NCBI RefSeq assembly: GCF_002432125.1
Contig: NZ_DJFS01000047.1
Location: 255 to 26,540, forward strand
From: Brevundimonas sp. UBA5866
GTDB taxonomy: Bacteria; Pseudomonadota; Alphaproteobacteria; Caulobacterales; Caulobacteraceae
Direction of reading: 5' to 3'
Length of the DNA: 26,286 bases
The first letter of the stretch is position 1, and each line of letters opens with the position of its first letter. Positions 12,714 to 21,214 of this stretch are shown in pieces. The notes under the pieces were generated by a model, which had not been told where the DNA came from, ran no database searches, and saw only the letters and a list, made by a program, of their open reading frames with translations. Made by a program: the position numbers and the translations under genes.

Positions 12714-13505
12714 TCAGCAGGTCGGGATGTCGGGCATATCCACGGGATCATAGACCTCGCCCACCTTGGCGTAGGTGACGGTGGCGTTCATGTCGCCCGA
12801 ATAGCGGACGCGCAGGGTGCGGCCCTTTTCGCCCGCCAGAATACGGCCCGAGACGTCAGTGGCTTCATCCTCGCCGCGCGCACCGCCGTCGCTGTAGGAC
12901 AGATGTATCTGGTCGATACGCGTGACAGGCTTTTGGGGCGTCAGTTCGATCACATGCGCCCAGCCACAGGTGTAGCCCTGCCATGTCCCGCCCGCCGTTG
13001 CGACCAGTGTCGGGGCGTTCATCAGGTCCTGACGGATATCCCAGCGCGGCGGACTGCCCCATGTGCCGGTAACGAGGAAGGCCGGCCATGCGCCGACGCG
13101 TTCAAATCCGTCGGCGGTGCGCTTCAGATAATGGATGGCCAGCGATCCGGCGCTGACATGGCCTTCGCCGCCCTGCCCCTCACTGATCAGCGCATAGAGC
13201 CCCTGCGAAACAGGCACCAGCGTAGCCTTGGCATAGGTCTGGGCCTCGTGCTCGCCCGGCTTGACAGGTCTATAGGTCACAGGGGGCGGTGCACCCCATG
13301 CGGCGCGGAATGCCTGGGCCCTGATCTGAGGGTCTGCGACATCGACAGGCGTACCGGCCTGCGGGGCCTGCTCTGCCACGGCAGCCTCAGCCGTCACGGG
13401 CGCGGATGGCGCGGGCGCTGCGGCAGGCGCTTCGGACGGTCGGTTGTCACATGCCGCCAGGCTAAGCGCCACGGCCACCGGCAAAAGGATTGCAGCTTTT
13501 TTCAT
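12714..13505 (-). CDS. Putative lipoprotein of unknown function
   Basis: A 263-residue protein with a lipoprotein signal: MKKAAILLPVAVALSLAAC, with Cys19 as the lipidation site, then an Ala/Pro-rich linker (about 25-50). Aspartate follows the lipidated cysteine, a residue that in enterobacteria favours retention in the inner membrane. The folded part (from about residue 60) contains HVSAGSLAIHYLKRTADGFE, then WPAFLVTGTWGSPPRWDIR and HVIELTPQKPVTRID; I do not recognise the domain. Cysteines in GYTCGW and at the extreme C-terminus (PDIPTC) could form a disulphide. The ATG is preferred over an upstream GTG because GGAG lies about seven bases before it. It diverges from rnhB and converges with tag. 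Confidence 0.7.
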   Translation of the reverse strand: MKKAAILLPVAVALSLAACDNRPSEAPAAAPAPSAPVTAEAAVAEQAPQAGTPVDVADPQIRAQAFRAAWGAPPPVTYRPVKPGEHEAQTYAKATLVPVSQGLYALISEGQGGEGHVSAGSLAIHYLKRTADGFERVGAWPAFLVTGTWGSPPRWDIRQDLMNAPTLVATAGGTWQGYTCGWAHVIELTPQKPVTRIDQIHLSYSDGGARGEDEATDVSGRILAGEKGRTLRVRYSGDMNATVTYAKVGEVYDPVDMPDIPTC

Positions 13506-13613
13506 GCCCACTCCAGATCGATATCGCCGGTACTAGACTTTATCGGAAGCGGTTACGGCAAGCCCTAACGGTCATGACTTTCCCGCCGCGGGTCTTCGCG
13601 GCATACAGCGCCT

Positions 13614-14291
13614 ATGAGCACTGCTGCCCCCAAGCCCCGTATCAGGATTGTCAAAGCCCCCCTGACGATGGATCTGGAAAACCATCTGGCGGCAGCGTGC
13701 AAAGGCATGGTGTGCGGGGTGGACGAGGCGGGGCGCGGGCCGTGGGCGGGGCCGGTGACGGCGGCGGCGGTGATCCTGAACCCGGATGATATTCCCGCCG
13801 GTCTGAACGACTCCAAAGCCCTGACGGAAAAGCGCCGCGAGGCCCTGATGCCGGTCATCAAGGACAAGGCGCTGGCCTGGGGGATCGGCCATGCGTCGGT
13901 CGAAGAGATCGACGAACTGAATATTCTGAAAGCCACACAGCTGGCCATGCAGCGGGCGGTGGCGGCCCTGTCGATTATGCCCGCCGGGGCGTTGATCGAC
14001 GGTAATTACAAGTTCGACTTGCCATGCAGGGTGGATACGGCGGTCGGTGGCGACGGAAAATCCCTGTCCATCGCAGCAGCGTCCATTCTCGCTAAGACAA
14101 CGCGTGACCATCTGTTGGTCGAGTTGGACGTACAGTATCCGCAATACGGATTTGCCCGTCACAAAGGTTACGGCTCGGCCCTACATCGCCAGGCGCTGGC
14201 CACCTATGGCCCGTGCGCCGTACACCGTAAATCCTACGCTCCGATCAGAGCGCTGTTGGCCGCTTCAGAACAGCAGACCACCAATCAGTAA
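13614..14291 (+). CDS. rnhB: Ribonuclease HII
   Basis: A 225-residue enzyme that cuts the RNA strand of RNA-DNA hybrids and removes single ribonucleotides from DNA. The catalytic motifs are present: GVDEAGRGPWAGPVTAAAV with Asp37 and Glu38, the LNDSKALTEKRRE segment, and ALIDGN with the third acidic residue, followed by SIAAASILAKTTRDHLL and YGFARHKGYGSALH. The N-terminal ~30 residues form a basic extension before the core, also common in Caulobacterales proteins. In Caulobacter this gene neighbours the ccrM methyltransferase; here the next genes on the other strand are a small membrane protein and a different methyltransferase. Its last 27 bases overlap the end of the converging gene. Confidence 0.93.
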   Translation: MSTAAPKPRIRIVKAPLTMDLENHLAAACKGMVCGVDEAGRGPWAGPVTAAAVILNPDDIPAGLNDSKALTEKRREALMPVIKDKALAWGIGHASVEEIDELNILKATQLAMQRAVAALSIMPAGALIDGNYKFDLPCRVDTAVGGDGKSLSIAAASILAKTTRDHLLVELDVQYPQYGFARHKGYGSALHRQALATYGPCAVHRKSYAPIRALLAASEQQTTNQ

Positions 14292-14585
14292 ACACAGACT
14301 GCCCGCCGTTATCGCGCCCATCAAATAGGCCGCGCGGATAAGGTGGTCATGCTCGCGTTCGGGGCGGATATCCTCGAATTCGGCGTCTTCCACCTTTTCA
14401 TTGCGATCCAGAAAATCGACGAATGCGTGGAAGTCGCGACGGTCCCTGTCTGCCTGACAAAGTCGGCGCCACTCGCTGGATTTTCGCTGCGAACGCCCCA
14501 GGCGTTCGGCCACACGGTAAGCCTCGGCTGCACGTCGCGCGCGGACCTCGGATACTATAGTATAGTTTGAAACGGGTACGGACAT
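14265..14585 (-). CDS. Small protein with C-terminal membrane helix, function unknown
   Basis: A 106-residue protein from the ATG at 14583-14585; a TTG start at 14621 would add twelve residues. The soluble part is very rich in Arg, Glu and Asp (RARRAAEAYRVAERLGRSQR, then RDFHAFVDFLDRNEKVEDAE) and is probably alpha-helical. The last ~23 residues (LIRAAYLMGAITAGSLCLLIGG) form one membrane helix, so it would be tail-anchored with the charged part in the cytoplasm. I recognise no family. It overlaps the 3' end of rnhB by 27 bases in convergent orientation and follows the methyltransferase gene on the same strand after 79 bases, so the two may share a transcript. Confidence 0.55.
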   Translation of the reverse strand: MSVPVSNYTIVSEVRARRAAEAYRVAERLGRSQRKSSEWRRLCQADRDRRDFHAFVDFLDRNEKVEDAEFEDIRPEREHDHLIRAAYLMGAITAGSLCLLIGGLLF

Positions 14586-14664
14586 ATGCGGGTAACGGGC
14601 GCAAATCCGATACCGTTCCAAACGGTCAAGGTGCCTTAATTCTGCACGACCCGTGGCAAAACTT

Positions 14665-15714
14665 TTAAGGTTTCAGTATTAAGTGGTCCCAGTCCAATGA
14701 CACAGCTGTTGATATGAACAGCCGTTCAACGTTGCGAAGTCTTCCGACTTCACCCACGCGCTCACCTTTAAGGTTATGAATACCGATGCGTGCACCAACG
14801 TAACGAGGTCTTGGAATCTCCAGAACCTTTACATTGCCACGTCGCGCCAGAAGACCTTCCATGTCTTCGCGGGTCAGATACCCCTCGTCATTGAAGCTGA
14901 TGACCAGATTGGGCGCGTCGAGACTGTCGATGACCGATGCCAGTGCGGCCTTGATACGCGGCTTTGAGTTGAAGTCGCTCTTGCGCTCACGGACGTCCAC
15001 ACGCTTGCGCGCCACGCCATAGGTCTCGGGTTTGTCCCACAGGACCAGACTTTCCCAGCAGTGATAATTGGCCAGATAGGAATGCTGGTTATAGGGCGGG
15101 TCCAGATAGACCAGATCGGCTTGGATCTTTGGTGCGATCTCGACCGCATCGGCATGGGTCGCCAGACACGGTCCGCCCGGCACCGCAGGCAGGAGATCGG
15201 GCAGCCGCAGCTCAAGCGGCTTCAAGGCGCGCGGCGCCCACTGCTTCATATAGGCCATTTGCAGACCCGCCGTGGAATCCACGCGGTCAGCCGCCTCCAT
15301 CAGGGCGACCAGAACCACCGCCTTCAGTTCCGGCTCCAGCGCCATCTGTTCGATACGCTCGCGCATGGCGTCGATACGGGCACCGTTGTCCGGATGAAAG
15401 AAGCGGGCCTCCTCGCAGAAATTACGGGTGAACCATCCCGGCTGCGGTGGCAGTTGGCGCAACTCGGCCAGAACGGTCTCGGCCTTGTCGGCCCAGCGCT
15501 CGCGGTCCACCTGTACATAGGCCGTCGCCAGGGTGTGGGCATAGGCATTGTGGTCATTGGACCAGACCTGATAGCCCAGCTTTTTCAGCGAATGCCCCAC
15601 ACGGGCAGAACCGGAAAACAGATCACAAACGCGTCCGCCGTCCGGCAGGATGGTTTGCACGACCGCCCCCACCTGCCCCAGCAGCGCGCGCTTGGATCCG
15701 ATATATTTGATCAT
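14665..15714 (-). CDS. D12-class (Dam-like) N6-adenine DNA methyltransferase
   Basis: A 349-residue methyltransferase that would transfer a methyl group from S-adenosylmethionine to adenine. It begins MIKYIGSKRALLGQ, the usual N-terminal binding segment of this class, followed by motif I, VCDLFSGSARVGHSLKKLGY (about 29-48), and motif IV, LVYLDPPYNQHSY, the DPPY catalytic motif. The target recognition part lies between them and the end. The recognition sequence cannot be inferred. No restriction endonuclease gene lies beside it, so it appears to be an orphan methyltransferase in this window. The ATG at 15712-15714 is chosen because the family starts there; the strongest ribosome site (AAGGAGG) lies 18 bases upstream and serves a seven-codon mini-frame that overlaps this ATG. 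Confidence 0.82.
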   Translation of the reverse strand: MIKYIGSKRALLGQVGAVVQTILPDGGRVCDLFSGSARVGHSLKKLGYQVWSNDHNAYAHTLATAYVQVDRERWADKAETVLAELRQLPPQPGWFTRNFCEEARFFHPDNGARIDAMRERIEQMALEPELKAVVLVALMEAADRVDSTAGLQMAYMKQWAPRALKPLELRLPDLLPAVPGGPCLATHADAVEIAPKIQADLVYLDPPYNQHSYLANYHCWESLVLWDKPETYGVARKRVDVRERKSDFNSKPRIKAALASVIDSLDAPNLVISFNDEGYLTREDMEGLLARRGNVKVLEIPRPRYVGARIGIHNLKGERVGEVGRLRNVERLFISTAVSLDWDHLILKP

Positions 15715-15892
15715 GCGCTGCCCCGATTCATGCCTCCTTGTAGCCTGCCCGACCCCGTTGCGGTCAATTGGGTTCAACCGTCGAAAGCCCAAAGCGGTCT
15801 TAAAATCACCGCCCGCGGCTCCAAGCCGGTACGCAGGCCATCCCCCGCAAAGGTATCGAACGGGTTTCGTGGCCGTGAGAGCAGCCTGTTAT

Positions 15893-17320
15893 TCAGTGAC
15901 CGGCAGCACCGGCGCGGGCCAGACGCAGAAGATTGGCGGCACCGGGGGCACCGAAAGGCGTTCCGGCAAGGATCAGGATACGCTGTCCCGGTTCGGCCAA
16001 GCGGTACAGGGTGGCGGCCTGGACCGCATCGTCAGTCAATGATTCCAGCGATTCCGGCTGACGCCCCAGTCGTGGCTCCAGCCCCCATACCAACGCCAGA
16101 CGGCGTGCTGTATCGGGATCGGGCGTCAGGACCAGAATGGGCTGCAGCGGGCGCTCGCGCGACATGCGCCGTGCCGTGCCGCCTGTGGTGGTGAACACTA
16201 CCATACAGGCGGTGGCGCTGGCTTCGGACGCCTTGCGGGCGGCGGCAACAAGGGCATCGACGTCCTCGATCTCCATGCCCGCATGCTCGGCGTCCATCAG
16301 GCCCGGCCACAGCGGGTCACGCTCTACCCGCTCGGCGATGCGGTTCATGATGCTGACGGCCTCCAGCGGATAGAGGCCCGCCGCCGTTTCCGCCGACAGC
16401 ATGAGCGCATCCGCCCCCTCATAGACGGCATTGGCGACGTCAGAGGCTTCGGCGCGGGTCGGCGCGGGGGCCGAGGTCATGCTTTCCAGCATCTGGGTGG
16501 CAACGATGGCCGGGACGCCGCGCTGGCGGGCCGCACGCAAAATCTGCTTTTGCGCGACCGGCACGTCTTCGGGGTGCATCTCGACGCCCAGATCGCCACG
16601 CGCCACCATCACCCCGTCGCAATAGTCCAGGATGGCATCCAGCGATTGCAGGGCCTGCGGCTTTTCTATCTTAGCCAGACAGGCGGCACGACCGTTCACG
16701 ATGCGGCGCAGTTCGGCCATGTCCTCGGGCTTTTGCACGAAGCTGAGCGCCACCCAGTCCACCCCGATACGCAGGGCGAACTTAAGGTCTTCACGATCCT
16801 TGGACGTCAGCGCCGAAACAGGGACGATGGCATCGGGCACGGCCACGCCCTTGCGGTCCGACAGGCGCGCGCCGCTTTCGACCTCGACCTCGGCCCACTG
16901 GCCCGTCGCCTCGATCACGCGCAGACGCACGCGGCCATCGTCGATCAACAGCGCCATACCGGCACGCAGGGCCGCGAAGATCTCGGGATGGGGCATCTGG
17001 ACCCGCGTCACATCCCCCGGCGCGGGATCCAGATCGAAGCGCATACGGTGGCCCGGCGCCACATCGATACCGCCCTCGCCGAACCGGCCCAGACGCAGCT
17101 TTGGCCCCTGAAGATCGGCCAGCACCCCCAAAGGACGCTGCACGGCCATTTCCGCGCCCCTGACGGCTTTGAGCGCGGCGGCGTGGTCCTCATGGCTGCC
17201 GTGGCTGAAGTTCAGACGGAAAACATCGACCCCCGCCTCGGCCAGAGCGCGGACCATGCCCGGTGAATTACTGGCAGGGCCCAGGGTGGCGACTATACGG
17301 GTGCGGCGGGCGCGATTCAT
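15893..17320 (-). CDS. pyk: Pyruvate kinase
   Basis: A 475-residue glycolytic enzyme that makes ATP and pyruvate from phosphoenolpyruvate. Typical motifs are RRTRIVATLGPASNSP at the N-terminus, VFRLNFSHGSHEDH (about 33-46), DLQGPKLRLG, the KDREDLKFALRIGVDWVALS segment, AKIEKPQAL, and MVARGDLGVEMHPEDVPVAQ, followed by MLESMTSAPAPTRAEASDVA and the C-terminal regulatory-type domain. The start at MNRARRTR is chosen because GAGGGAAGAG lies just upstream; the longer frame up to 17389 lacks support. The length fits the common bacterial tetrameric enzyme. It lies alone between the methyltransferase and the phosphatase, on the same strand as both. Confidence 0.95.
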   Translation of the reverse strand: MNRARRTRIVATLGPASNSPGMVRALAEAGVDVFRLNFSHGSHEDHAAALKAVRGAEMAVQRPLGVLADLQGPKLRLGRFGEGGIDVAPGHRMRFDLDPAPGDVTRVQMPHPEIFAALRAGMALLIDDGRVRLRVIEATGQWAEVEVESGARLSDRKGVAVPDAIVPVSALTSKDREDLKFALRIGVDWVALSFVQKPEDMAELRRIVNGRAACLAKIEKPQALQSLDAILDYCDGVMVARGDLGVEMHPEDVPVAQKQILRAARQRGVPAIVATQMLESMTSAPAPTRAEASDVANAVYEGADALMLSAETAAGLYPLEAVSIMNRIAERVERDPLWPGLMDAEHAGMEIEDVDALVAAARKASEASATACMVVFTTTGGTARRMSRERPLQPILVLTPDPDTARRLALVWGLEPRLGRQPESLESLTDDAVQAATLYRLAEPGQRILILAGTPFGAPGAANLLRLARAGAAGH

Positions 17321-17391
17321 AAACTCTTCCCTCATTGGGCCCCTGGGGGCCGTGGCCAGTCTGACGCGGCCTTTGCCCTTTTGTGCCAATG

Positions 17392-17420
17392 AAAAGCCGG
17401 AGACGTAAGACGCCTCCGGC
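17392..17420 (-). terminator. Rho-independent terminator of the PafA-like phosphatase gene
   Basis: In the minus-strand RNA, GCCGGAGGCG (17420-17411) pairs with CGUCUCCGGC (17405-17396) with a single G-U pair, around a five-base loop, and is followed by UUUU (17395-17392). It lies 31 bases after the stop at 17451 and 72 bases before the pyk start. Confidence 0.85.
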
Positions 17421-17450
17421 CATAAGAAACACGAGTTTATGTAAAAGCGA

Positions 17451-19130
17451 TTATTCGACCGGGCAGGTCGGAGCCTCGCCGAGATCCAGGTTTACGCAGC
17501 GGCCATCCACCTTGGGGGCGTCGATCTGGATGATGTTGGCCAGGGTCGGGGCGATGTCGATGGTGCGGATCGGCATGAAGCGTTCCTGGCCCTTGGCATC
17601 CGGCGTCCAGAAGATGATCGGCACGCGGCGGTCATAGTTCCACGGCTGGCCGTGGGCCGACATATTGCCACCCAGGCGGCCGCCGGTGGCGACGCCCGGT
17701 TTCAGTGCCGTGATCAGGTCCGCCGATACACCCGCAACAGCCGACAGGCGCAGTCGTTCGCGCACCGTCAGCTCTTCCGGCTGGATGCTGTCAGCCACCG
17801 GATCCTGAAGCAGCTCGTCACGGAAGACGACCATGGCGAAGTCTCCCTTGCCGTCCAGCATGGGCACGGCGGCGCGGGCGATCCGGCTGCGAAGCGGTTC
17901 GGGCAGGACGCGCTTTTGGGTGTCCACGATACGCAGACCCGACGAGCCGCGCTGCAGCGGGTCGAAGTCGAGGTTGAACTGCTGGCGCAGGGCGGCATTG
18001 GCCTGCTCCACCACGGCGAAGCTGGCACGGTGCGCATAGGGGAAGCCGCGACGGCTGGTGCGCTCGATGATGTCCGCGCCGCCGTGGTCCGCCGTCAGGG
18101 CCAGAACCACGCCGCCCTCGACCTTTTCCAGCTCGCTCAGGAAGTCGCCCAGTGCGGCGTCCAGACGCATCAGCTGTTCGCACATTTCCGGGCCTTGGGT
18201 GCCGTAGGTGTGGCCGATCTTGTCGGTGGCCGACAGCGACACGCCCAGCATGTCCACGGCCTTGCCCTGACCCAGACGCTGGGTCTGCAGCAGGTAGGTG
18301 GCGGCCTTCAGGGTTTCTTCGTCCTGGGTCGGCGAACCGTCAAAGCCGATGTTCTGCGGCGGCACGACCGATTTGAAAGTGCCGTCCACAACTTCGATGT
18401 CCTCGGCCAGAGACTGGCAATAGGCATAGTTGCCCTTCCAGTTCTGGCCCTGTTCGGCGGCGGGATAGCGGGCGTTGAAGGCCGCCACGGGAGCCAGACG
18501 CTCTTCGGCCGTCTCGTCCGGACGGACGTAGGTGGTCAGGCCAAAACCATTGGTGAACCAGAAGGCACGGCCATTATGGCCCGCAAGGTTCATGGCCCCG
18601 CGATCCTTGCCGGATACGGCGAAGACACGGCTTTCCGGATGCTGCAGTTGCAGCCAGTCGCCGAGGGTGTCCACCTTCAGCAGTTCGGTGCCGACATTGC
18701 CGTTATCGGTGACCTTGCCGTGTGCCAGGGTGTTGACCTTGGACGCCAGGCAATAGCGCCCCTCGCCCGTCTCGTCGTCATTGCTAAAGTTCACGCCGAT
18801 GCCGGTATGGGTCGGGTGCATACCCGTCAGCACGGTCGAGTGACCCGGGCAGGTTTCGGTAATGCCGTGGGTCTGGAAACCGTTGGCATGCACCAGCCCC
18901 TCGTCGATCAGACGCTTGAAACCACCGGTAAAGCGGCTGCGGTACTGGTTGAACAGGTTGGCGCTGAGCTGGTCCACAACCACAGTGACGACCAGACGAG
19001 GGCCACCGTATTCTTCCCGATCGTCATCCTGCACCTGAATCACATAGGCCAGGGCCGGAGCGGACACGGCCATAGGGGCCAGCGCCACAGCGGCAGAGAC
19101 GGCGGACAGTAGAAATCGTTTGAACAGCAT
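17451..19130 (-). CDS. Secreted PafA-like alkaline phosphatase / phosphodiesterase
   Basis: A 559-residue exported member of the alkaline phosphatase superfamily. A signal peptide (residues 1 to about 28, ending APALA) precedes the catalytic domain. The two-metal site can be followed in order: Asp53 in VVVDQLS, the nucleophile threonine in GITETCPGHSTVLTG (91 or 93), Asp and His in SATDKIGHTYG, Asp-His in LTADHGGAD, and His in MSAHGQPWNYD. This set matches PafA and related calcium-independent phosphatases, which release phosphate from phosphomonoesters in the periplasm. AAAGGTGA precedes the ATG, and a 12-base palindrome, AACGGGCCCGTT (19146-19157), lies between it and the upstream promoter region. 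A strong terminator follows. No Pho-box was identified. Confidence 0.88.
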   Translation of the reverse strand: MLFKRFLLSAVSAAVALAPMAVSAPALAYVIQVQDDDREEYGGPRLVVTVVVDQLSANLFNQYRSRFTGGFKRLIDEGLVHANGFQTHGITETCPGHSTVLTGMHPTHTGIGVNFSNDDETGEGRYCLASKVNTLAHGKVTDNGNVGTELLKVDTLGDWLQLQHPESRVFAVSGKDRGAMNLAGHNGRAFWFTNGFGLTTYVRPDETAEERLAPVAAFNARYPAAEQGQNWKGNYAYCQSLAEDIEVVDGTFKSVVPPQNIGFDGSPTQDEETLKAATYLLQTQRLGQGKAVDMLGVSLSATDKIGHTYGTQGPEMCEQLMRLDAALGDFLSELEKVEGGVVLALTADHGGADIIERTSRRGFPYAHRASFAVVEQANAALRQQFNLDFDPLQRGSSGLRIVDTQKRVLPEPLRSRIARAAVPMLDGKGDFAMVVFRDELLQDPVADSIQPEELTVRERLRLSAVAGVSADLITALKPGVATGGRLGGNMSAHGQPWNYDRRVPIIFWTPDAKGQERFMPIRTIDIAPTLANIIQIDAPKVDGRCVNLDLGEAPTCPVE

Positions 19131-19267
19131 TAATCACCTTTGCCCAACGGGCCCGTTCACAGCTACGGTGGGGATAGCCCCTGCTCATGACGGATGCACG
19201 ACAAACCGTGTGCGCCCAACTGCCCCACGGGCCATTTCATGACATTGGGGGCTTTGGGGTTACACCT

Positions 19268-19352
19268 TGGTGCGAGCGGCGGGACTCGAACCCGCAAGAC
19301 CGAAGCCGAGCGATTTTAAGTCGCTTGCGTCTACCAATTTCGCCACGCTCGC
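19268..19352 (-). tRNA. tRNA-Leu(UAA)
   Basis: An 85-base leucine tRNA with an encoded CCA end. The acceptor stem GCGAGCG pairs with CGCTCGC, followed by A and CCA. The anticodon stem AGCGA/TCGCT encloses the loop CTTAAAA with anticodon TAA. The T arm GCGGGTTCGAGTCCCGC is intact, and a variable arm typical of leucine (CGGCTTCGG region) is present. It reads the rare TTA codon (and TTG by wobble). It begins 21 bases after the M28 peptidase stop on the same strand. Confidence 0.97.
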
Positions 19353-19373
19353 AGCCGATGCGCGCCCCGCGAG

Positions 19374-20807
19374 TCACTGCTCGCGGATGCTATCCGTCTG
19401 TGCCGCAGCTAGGGCACGAAAGTCCACATCTGAATCAGCAATAAGTTTGATCAGAGCCGTCCACGCCGCCACATTCTGGCGCACCTGCACGGGATCAAGC
19501 TTGTCAAAGGTGTCGTTGGCCGTGTGGTGCAGGTCGAAATAGCGGGTCGCGTCCTGTTTCAGCGCGAACACCGGAACGCCGCCACGGGCCAGAGGGGCAA
19601 CATCGGCACCGCCCGAGCGCTCTTCCCCACCGCGCTCGATCCCCAGCGGGGCCAGAACGCCATAGGCAATGCGGGCAAACTCGCTGTTCAGCGCGCCAAC
19701 CGGCAGGTTGACGGCATAGATGTTATCGGCACCCAGATCGCTTTCACCAGCGATGATGTGGTTCTCGATCCCGTCGCCGATGCCGCGCACATAGGCCCCG
19801 CCGCCATTGCCATGCGACACGGGCTGATAGACTTCTTCGGAGCCATACAGGATGACGCGGATGGTGCGGGCCGGACGACCTGCCTCGGCGATGGTCTTGG
19901 CCGCCGCGATGGTGATGCCACCACCCGCCGCATCGTCGAACGCGCCCGTACCGATGTCCCAGCTGTCGAGGTGCGAGCCCAGAACGATCACCTCCTGCGG
20001 ACGGGTCGTGCCGGTGATGTCGCCGATGACGTTCTGGCTGTGGGTGTCATAGATGCGGGCGCTGGAGAAAAGCTTCACCCGTACCGGCTCGCCCAGTTCG
20101 ATCAGACGGTTCAGCTGGTCGGCATCGGGGGCAGCCAGCGAGAAGGCCGTCAGCGGCACCTTGCCGTCGTGATAGGCGGTGGTGCCCGTGTGCGGCATGC
20201 GGTCATGGTCCGACCCGACCGAGCGGATCAGGAAGGCCACCGCGCCTTGGTCAGCGGCGGCCTTGGGCCCCATCGCGCGGATGCGCGAGCGCGGGCCGTA
20301 ACCGGAACCCTGACGGTCGGGGACCATCTGGCCGGGGTCGATATAGACGATCTTGCCGTTCAGCGATCCGGCAGGGGCGGCCTCAAGCGCCTCCAGCGTC
20401 TCGAAGCGCACAACCTCGGCCTCGATACCGCCTGCAGGGGTCGGGATGGAGTGGCCCAGCGCGCCGCCGATCAGCTTCTGTGCGTGGTTGCCGACAACCT
20501 CGATGCTCTCCTCGCCGCGCTCCCAGCCGACCAGCGGGAAGTTCTCGATGCGGACGTTCTCGAAGCCATTGGCGCGCATCCAGTCGGCAGCCCATGCGGC
20601 GGCGTCCTGTTCGGCCTTTGAGCCAGCGGGACGGGGCCCGAAACGGGTCGTGATCTCGCGGGTAAAGTCGAGAGCGATAGTGTCGGAAAGGGCCTTGTCA
20701 CGCAGGGCCTCTGCGGCGGCGACGGTGGCCGCATCCTGTGCCATTGCCGGTGTGGAAAGAAGAGCGGCGGCGAATACGCCCGCCAGCAGACCGGATTTCA
20801 ACGACAT
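19374..20807 (-). CDS. Secreted M28-family zinc aminopeptidase
   Basis: A 477-residue exported metallopeptidase. The signal peptide (1 to about 23, ending PAMA) is followed by the N-terminal half containing an inserted PA-like domain (IVYIDPGQMVPDRQGSGYG, then GAVAFLIRSVG), and the peptidase core. The zinc and catalytic residues of M28 are visible in order: His in LGSHLDSWDIG, Asp in GAFDDAAGGG, the Glu pair in YGSEEVY, an acidic ligand in ESDLGAD and His in LHHTANDTFDKLDP. It would remove N-terminal amino acids from peptides in the periplasm. tRNA-Leu(UAA) follows after 21 bases, so the tRNA may depend on readthrough or on a promoter inside this gene. Confidence 0.9.
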   Translation of the reverse strand: MSLKSGLLAGVFAAALLSTPAMAQDAATVAAAEALRDKALSDTIALDFTREITTRFGPRPAGSKAEQDAAAWAADWMRANGFENVRIENFPLVGWERGEESIEVVGNHAQKLIGGALGHSIPTPAGGIEAEVVRFETLEALEAAPAGSLNGKIVYIDPGQMVPDRQGSGYGPRSRIRAMGPKAAADQGAVAFLIRSVGSDHDRMPHTGTTAYHDGKVPLTAFSLAAPDADQLNRLIELGEPVRVKLFSSARIYDTHSQNVIGDITGTTRPQEVIVLGSHLDSWDIGTGAFDDAAGGGITIAAAKTIAEAGRPARTIRVILYGSEEVYQPVSHGNGGGAYVRGIGDGIENHIIAGESDLGADNIYAVNLPVGALNSEFARIAYGVLAPLGIERGGEERSGGADVAPLARGGVPVFALKQDATRYFDLHHTANDTFDKLDPVQVRQNVAAWTALIKLIADSDVDFRALAAAQTDSIREQ

Positions 20808-20847
20808 GGACGTCCCCCTCAGACAGATCGTGACTGCGGGGAAACTA

Positions 20848-20890
20848 GCGGGCCGAGGCTGCGACCGAAAGTCACAATTCCTTGGCCCGC
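20848..20890. terminator. Hairpin between the DUF3297 and M28 genes, possible terminator
   Basis: GCGGGCCGAGG (20848-20858) can pair with CCTTGGCCCGC (20880-20890) over eleven positions with one wobble or mismatch, around a 21-base loop. It lies nine bases after the DUF3297 stop. There is no strong T-run on the minus strand, so it may be a Rho-type or attenuated end rather than a classical terminator. Confidence 0.4.
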
Positions 20891-20898
20891 CAGCAGAA

Positions 20899-21138
20899 TT
20901 ACTCGCCCTTGAAGAAGGGTTCGACTTCGCCCTGAAGCTTGATGGTCAGGGCCTTGCCGCGGCGATCGACGCGGTTGCCGACGGCCAGACGGACCCAGCC
21001 TTCCGAGACGCAGTATTCTTCGACGTTGGTCTTTTCTTCGCCCTTGAAGCGAATGCCGATGCCTTTCATCAGCAGTTCGGCGTTGTGGTACGGGCTGTCA
21101 GGGTCAACCGACAGGCGGTCGGGCAGAGCGTCAGACAT
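20899..21138 (-). CDS. DUF3297 family protein
   Basis: A 79-residue cytoplasmic protein that begins MSDALPDRLSVDPDSPYHN and continues with AELLMKGIGIRFKGEEKTNV, EEYCVSEGWVRLAVGN and a C-terminal TIKLQGEVEPFF. This is the DUF3297 family, found widely in proteobacteria and sometimes mislabelled glutathione peroxidase; its function is not established. The second ATG is taken as the start because AAGGA lies nine bases before it, while it touches the first ATG. A hairpin follows the gene. It is separated by 76 bases from the end of the flagellar operon and has no obvious link to it. Confidence 0.85.
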   Translation of the reverse strand: MSDALPDRLSVDPDSPYHNAELLMKGIGIRFKGEEKTNVEEYCVSEGWVRLAVGNRVDRRGKALTIKLQGEVEPFFKGE

Positions 21139-21214
21139 GACGGGCATCCTTGGAAAAATCGATGGGGCTGAATAGCGGCAATGACCGCCAAAGCCAACCG
21201 ATCCGGTCCGTGAT

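Noticed and set aside
17321..17389. Longer pyruvate kinase start
   Set aside because: The family starts close to the RRTRIVATLGPAS segment, and the GAGGGAAGAG ribosome site fits the ATG at 17320.
19187..19542. Short plus-strand frames across the tRNA
   Set aside because: The peptide AAGLEPARPKPSDFKSLAST is a well-known artefact of translating the complement of a tRNA-Leu gene.
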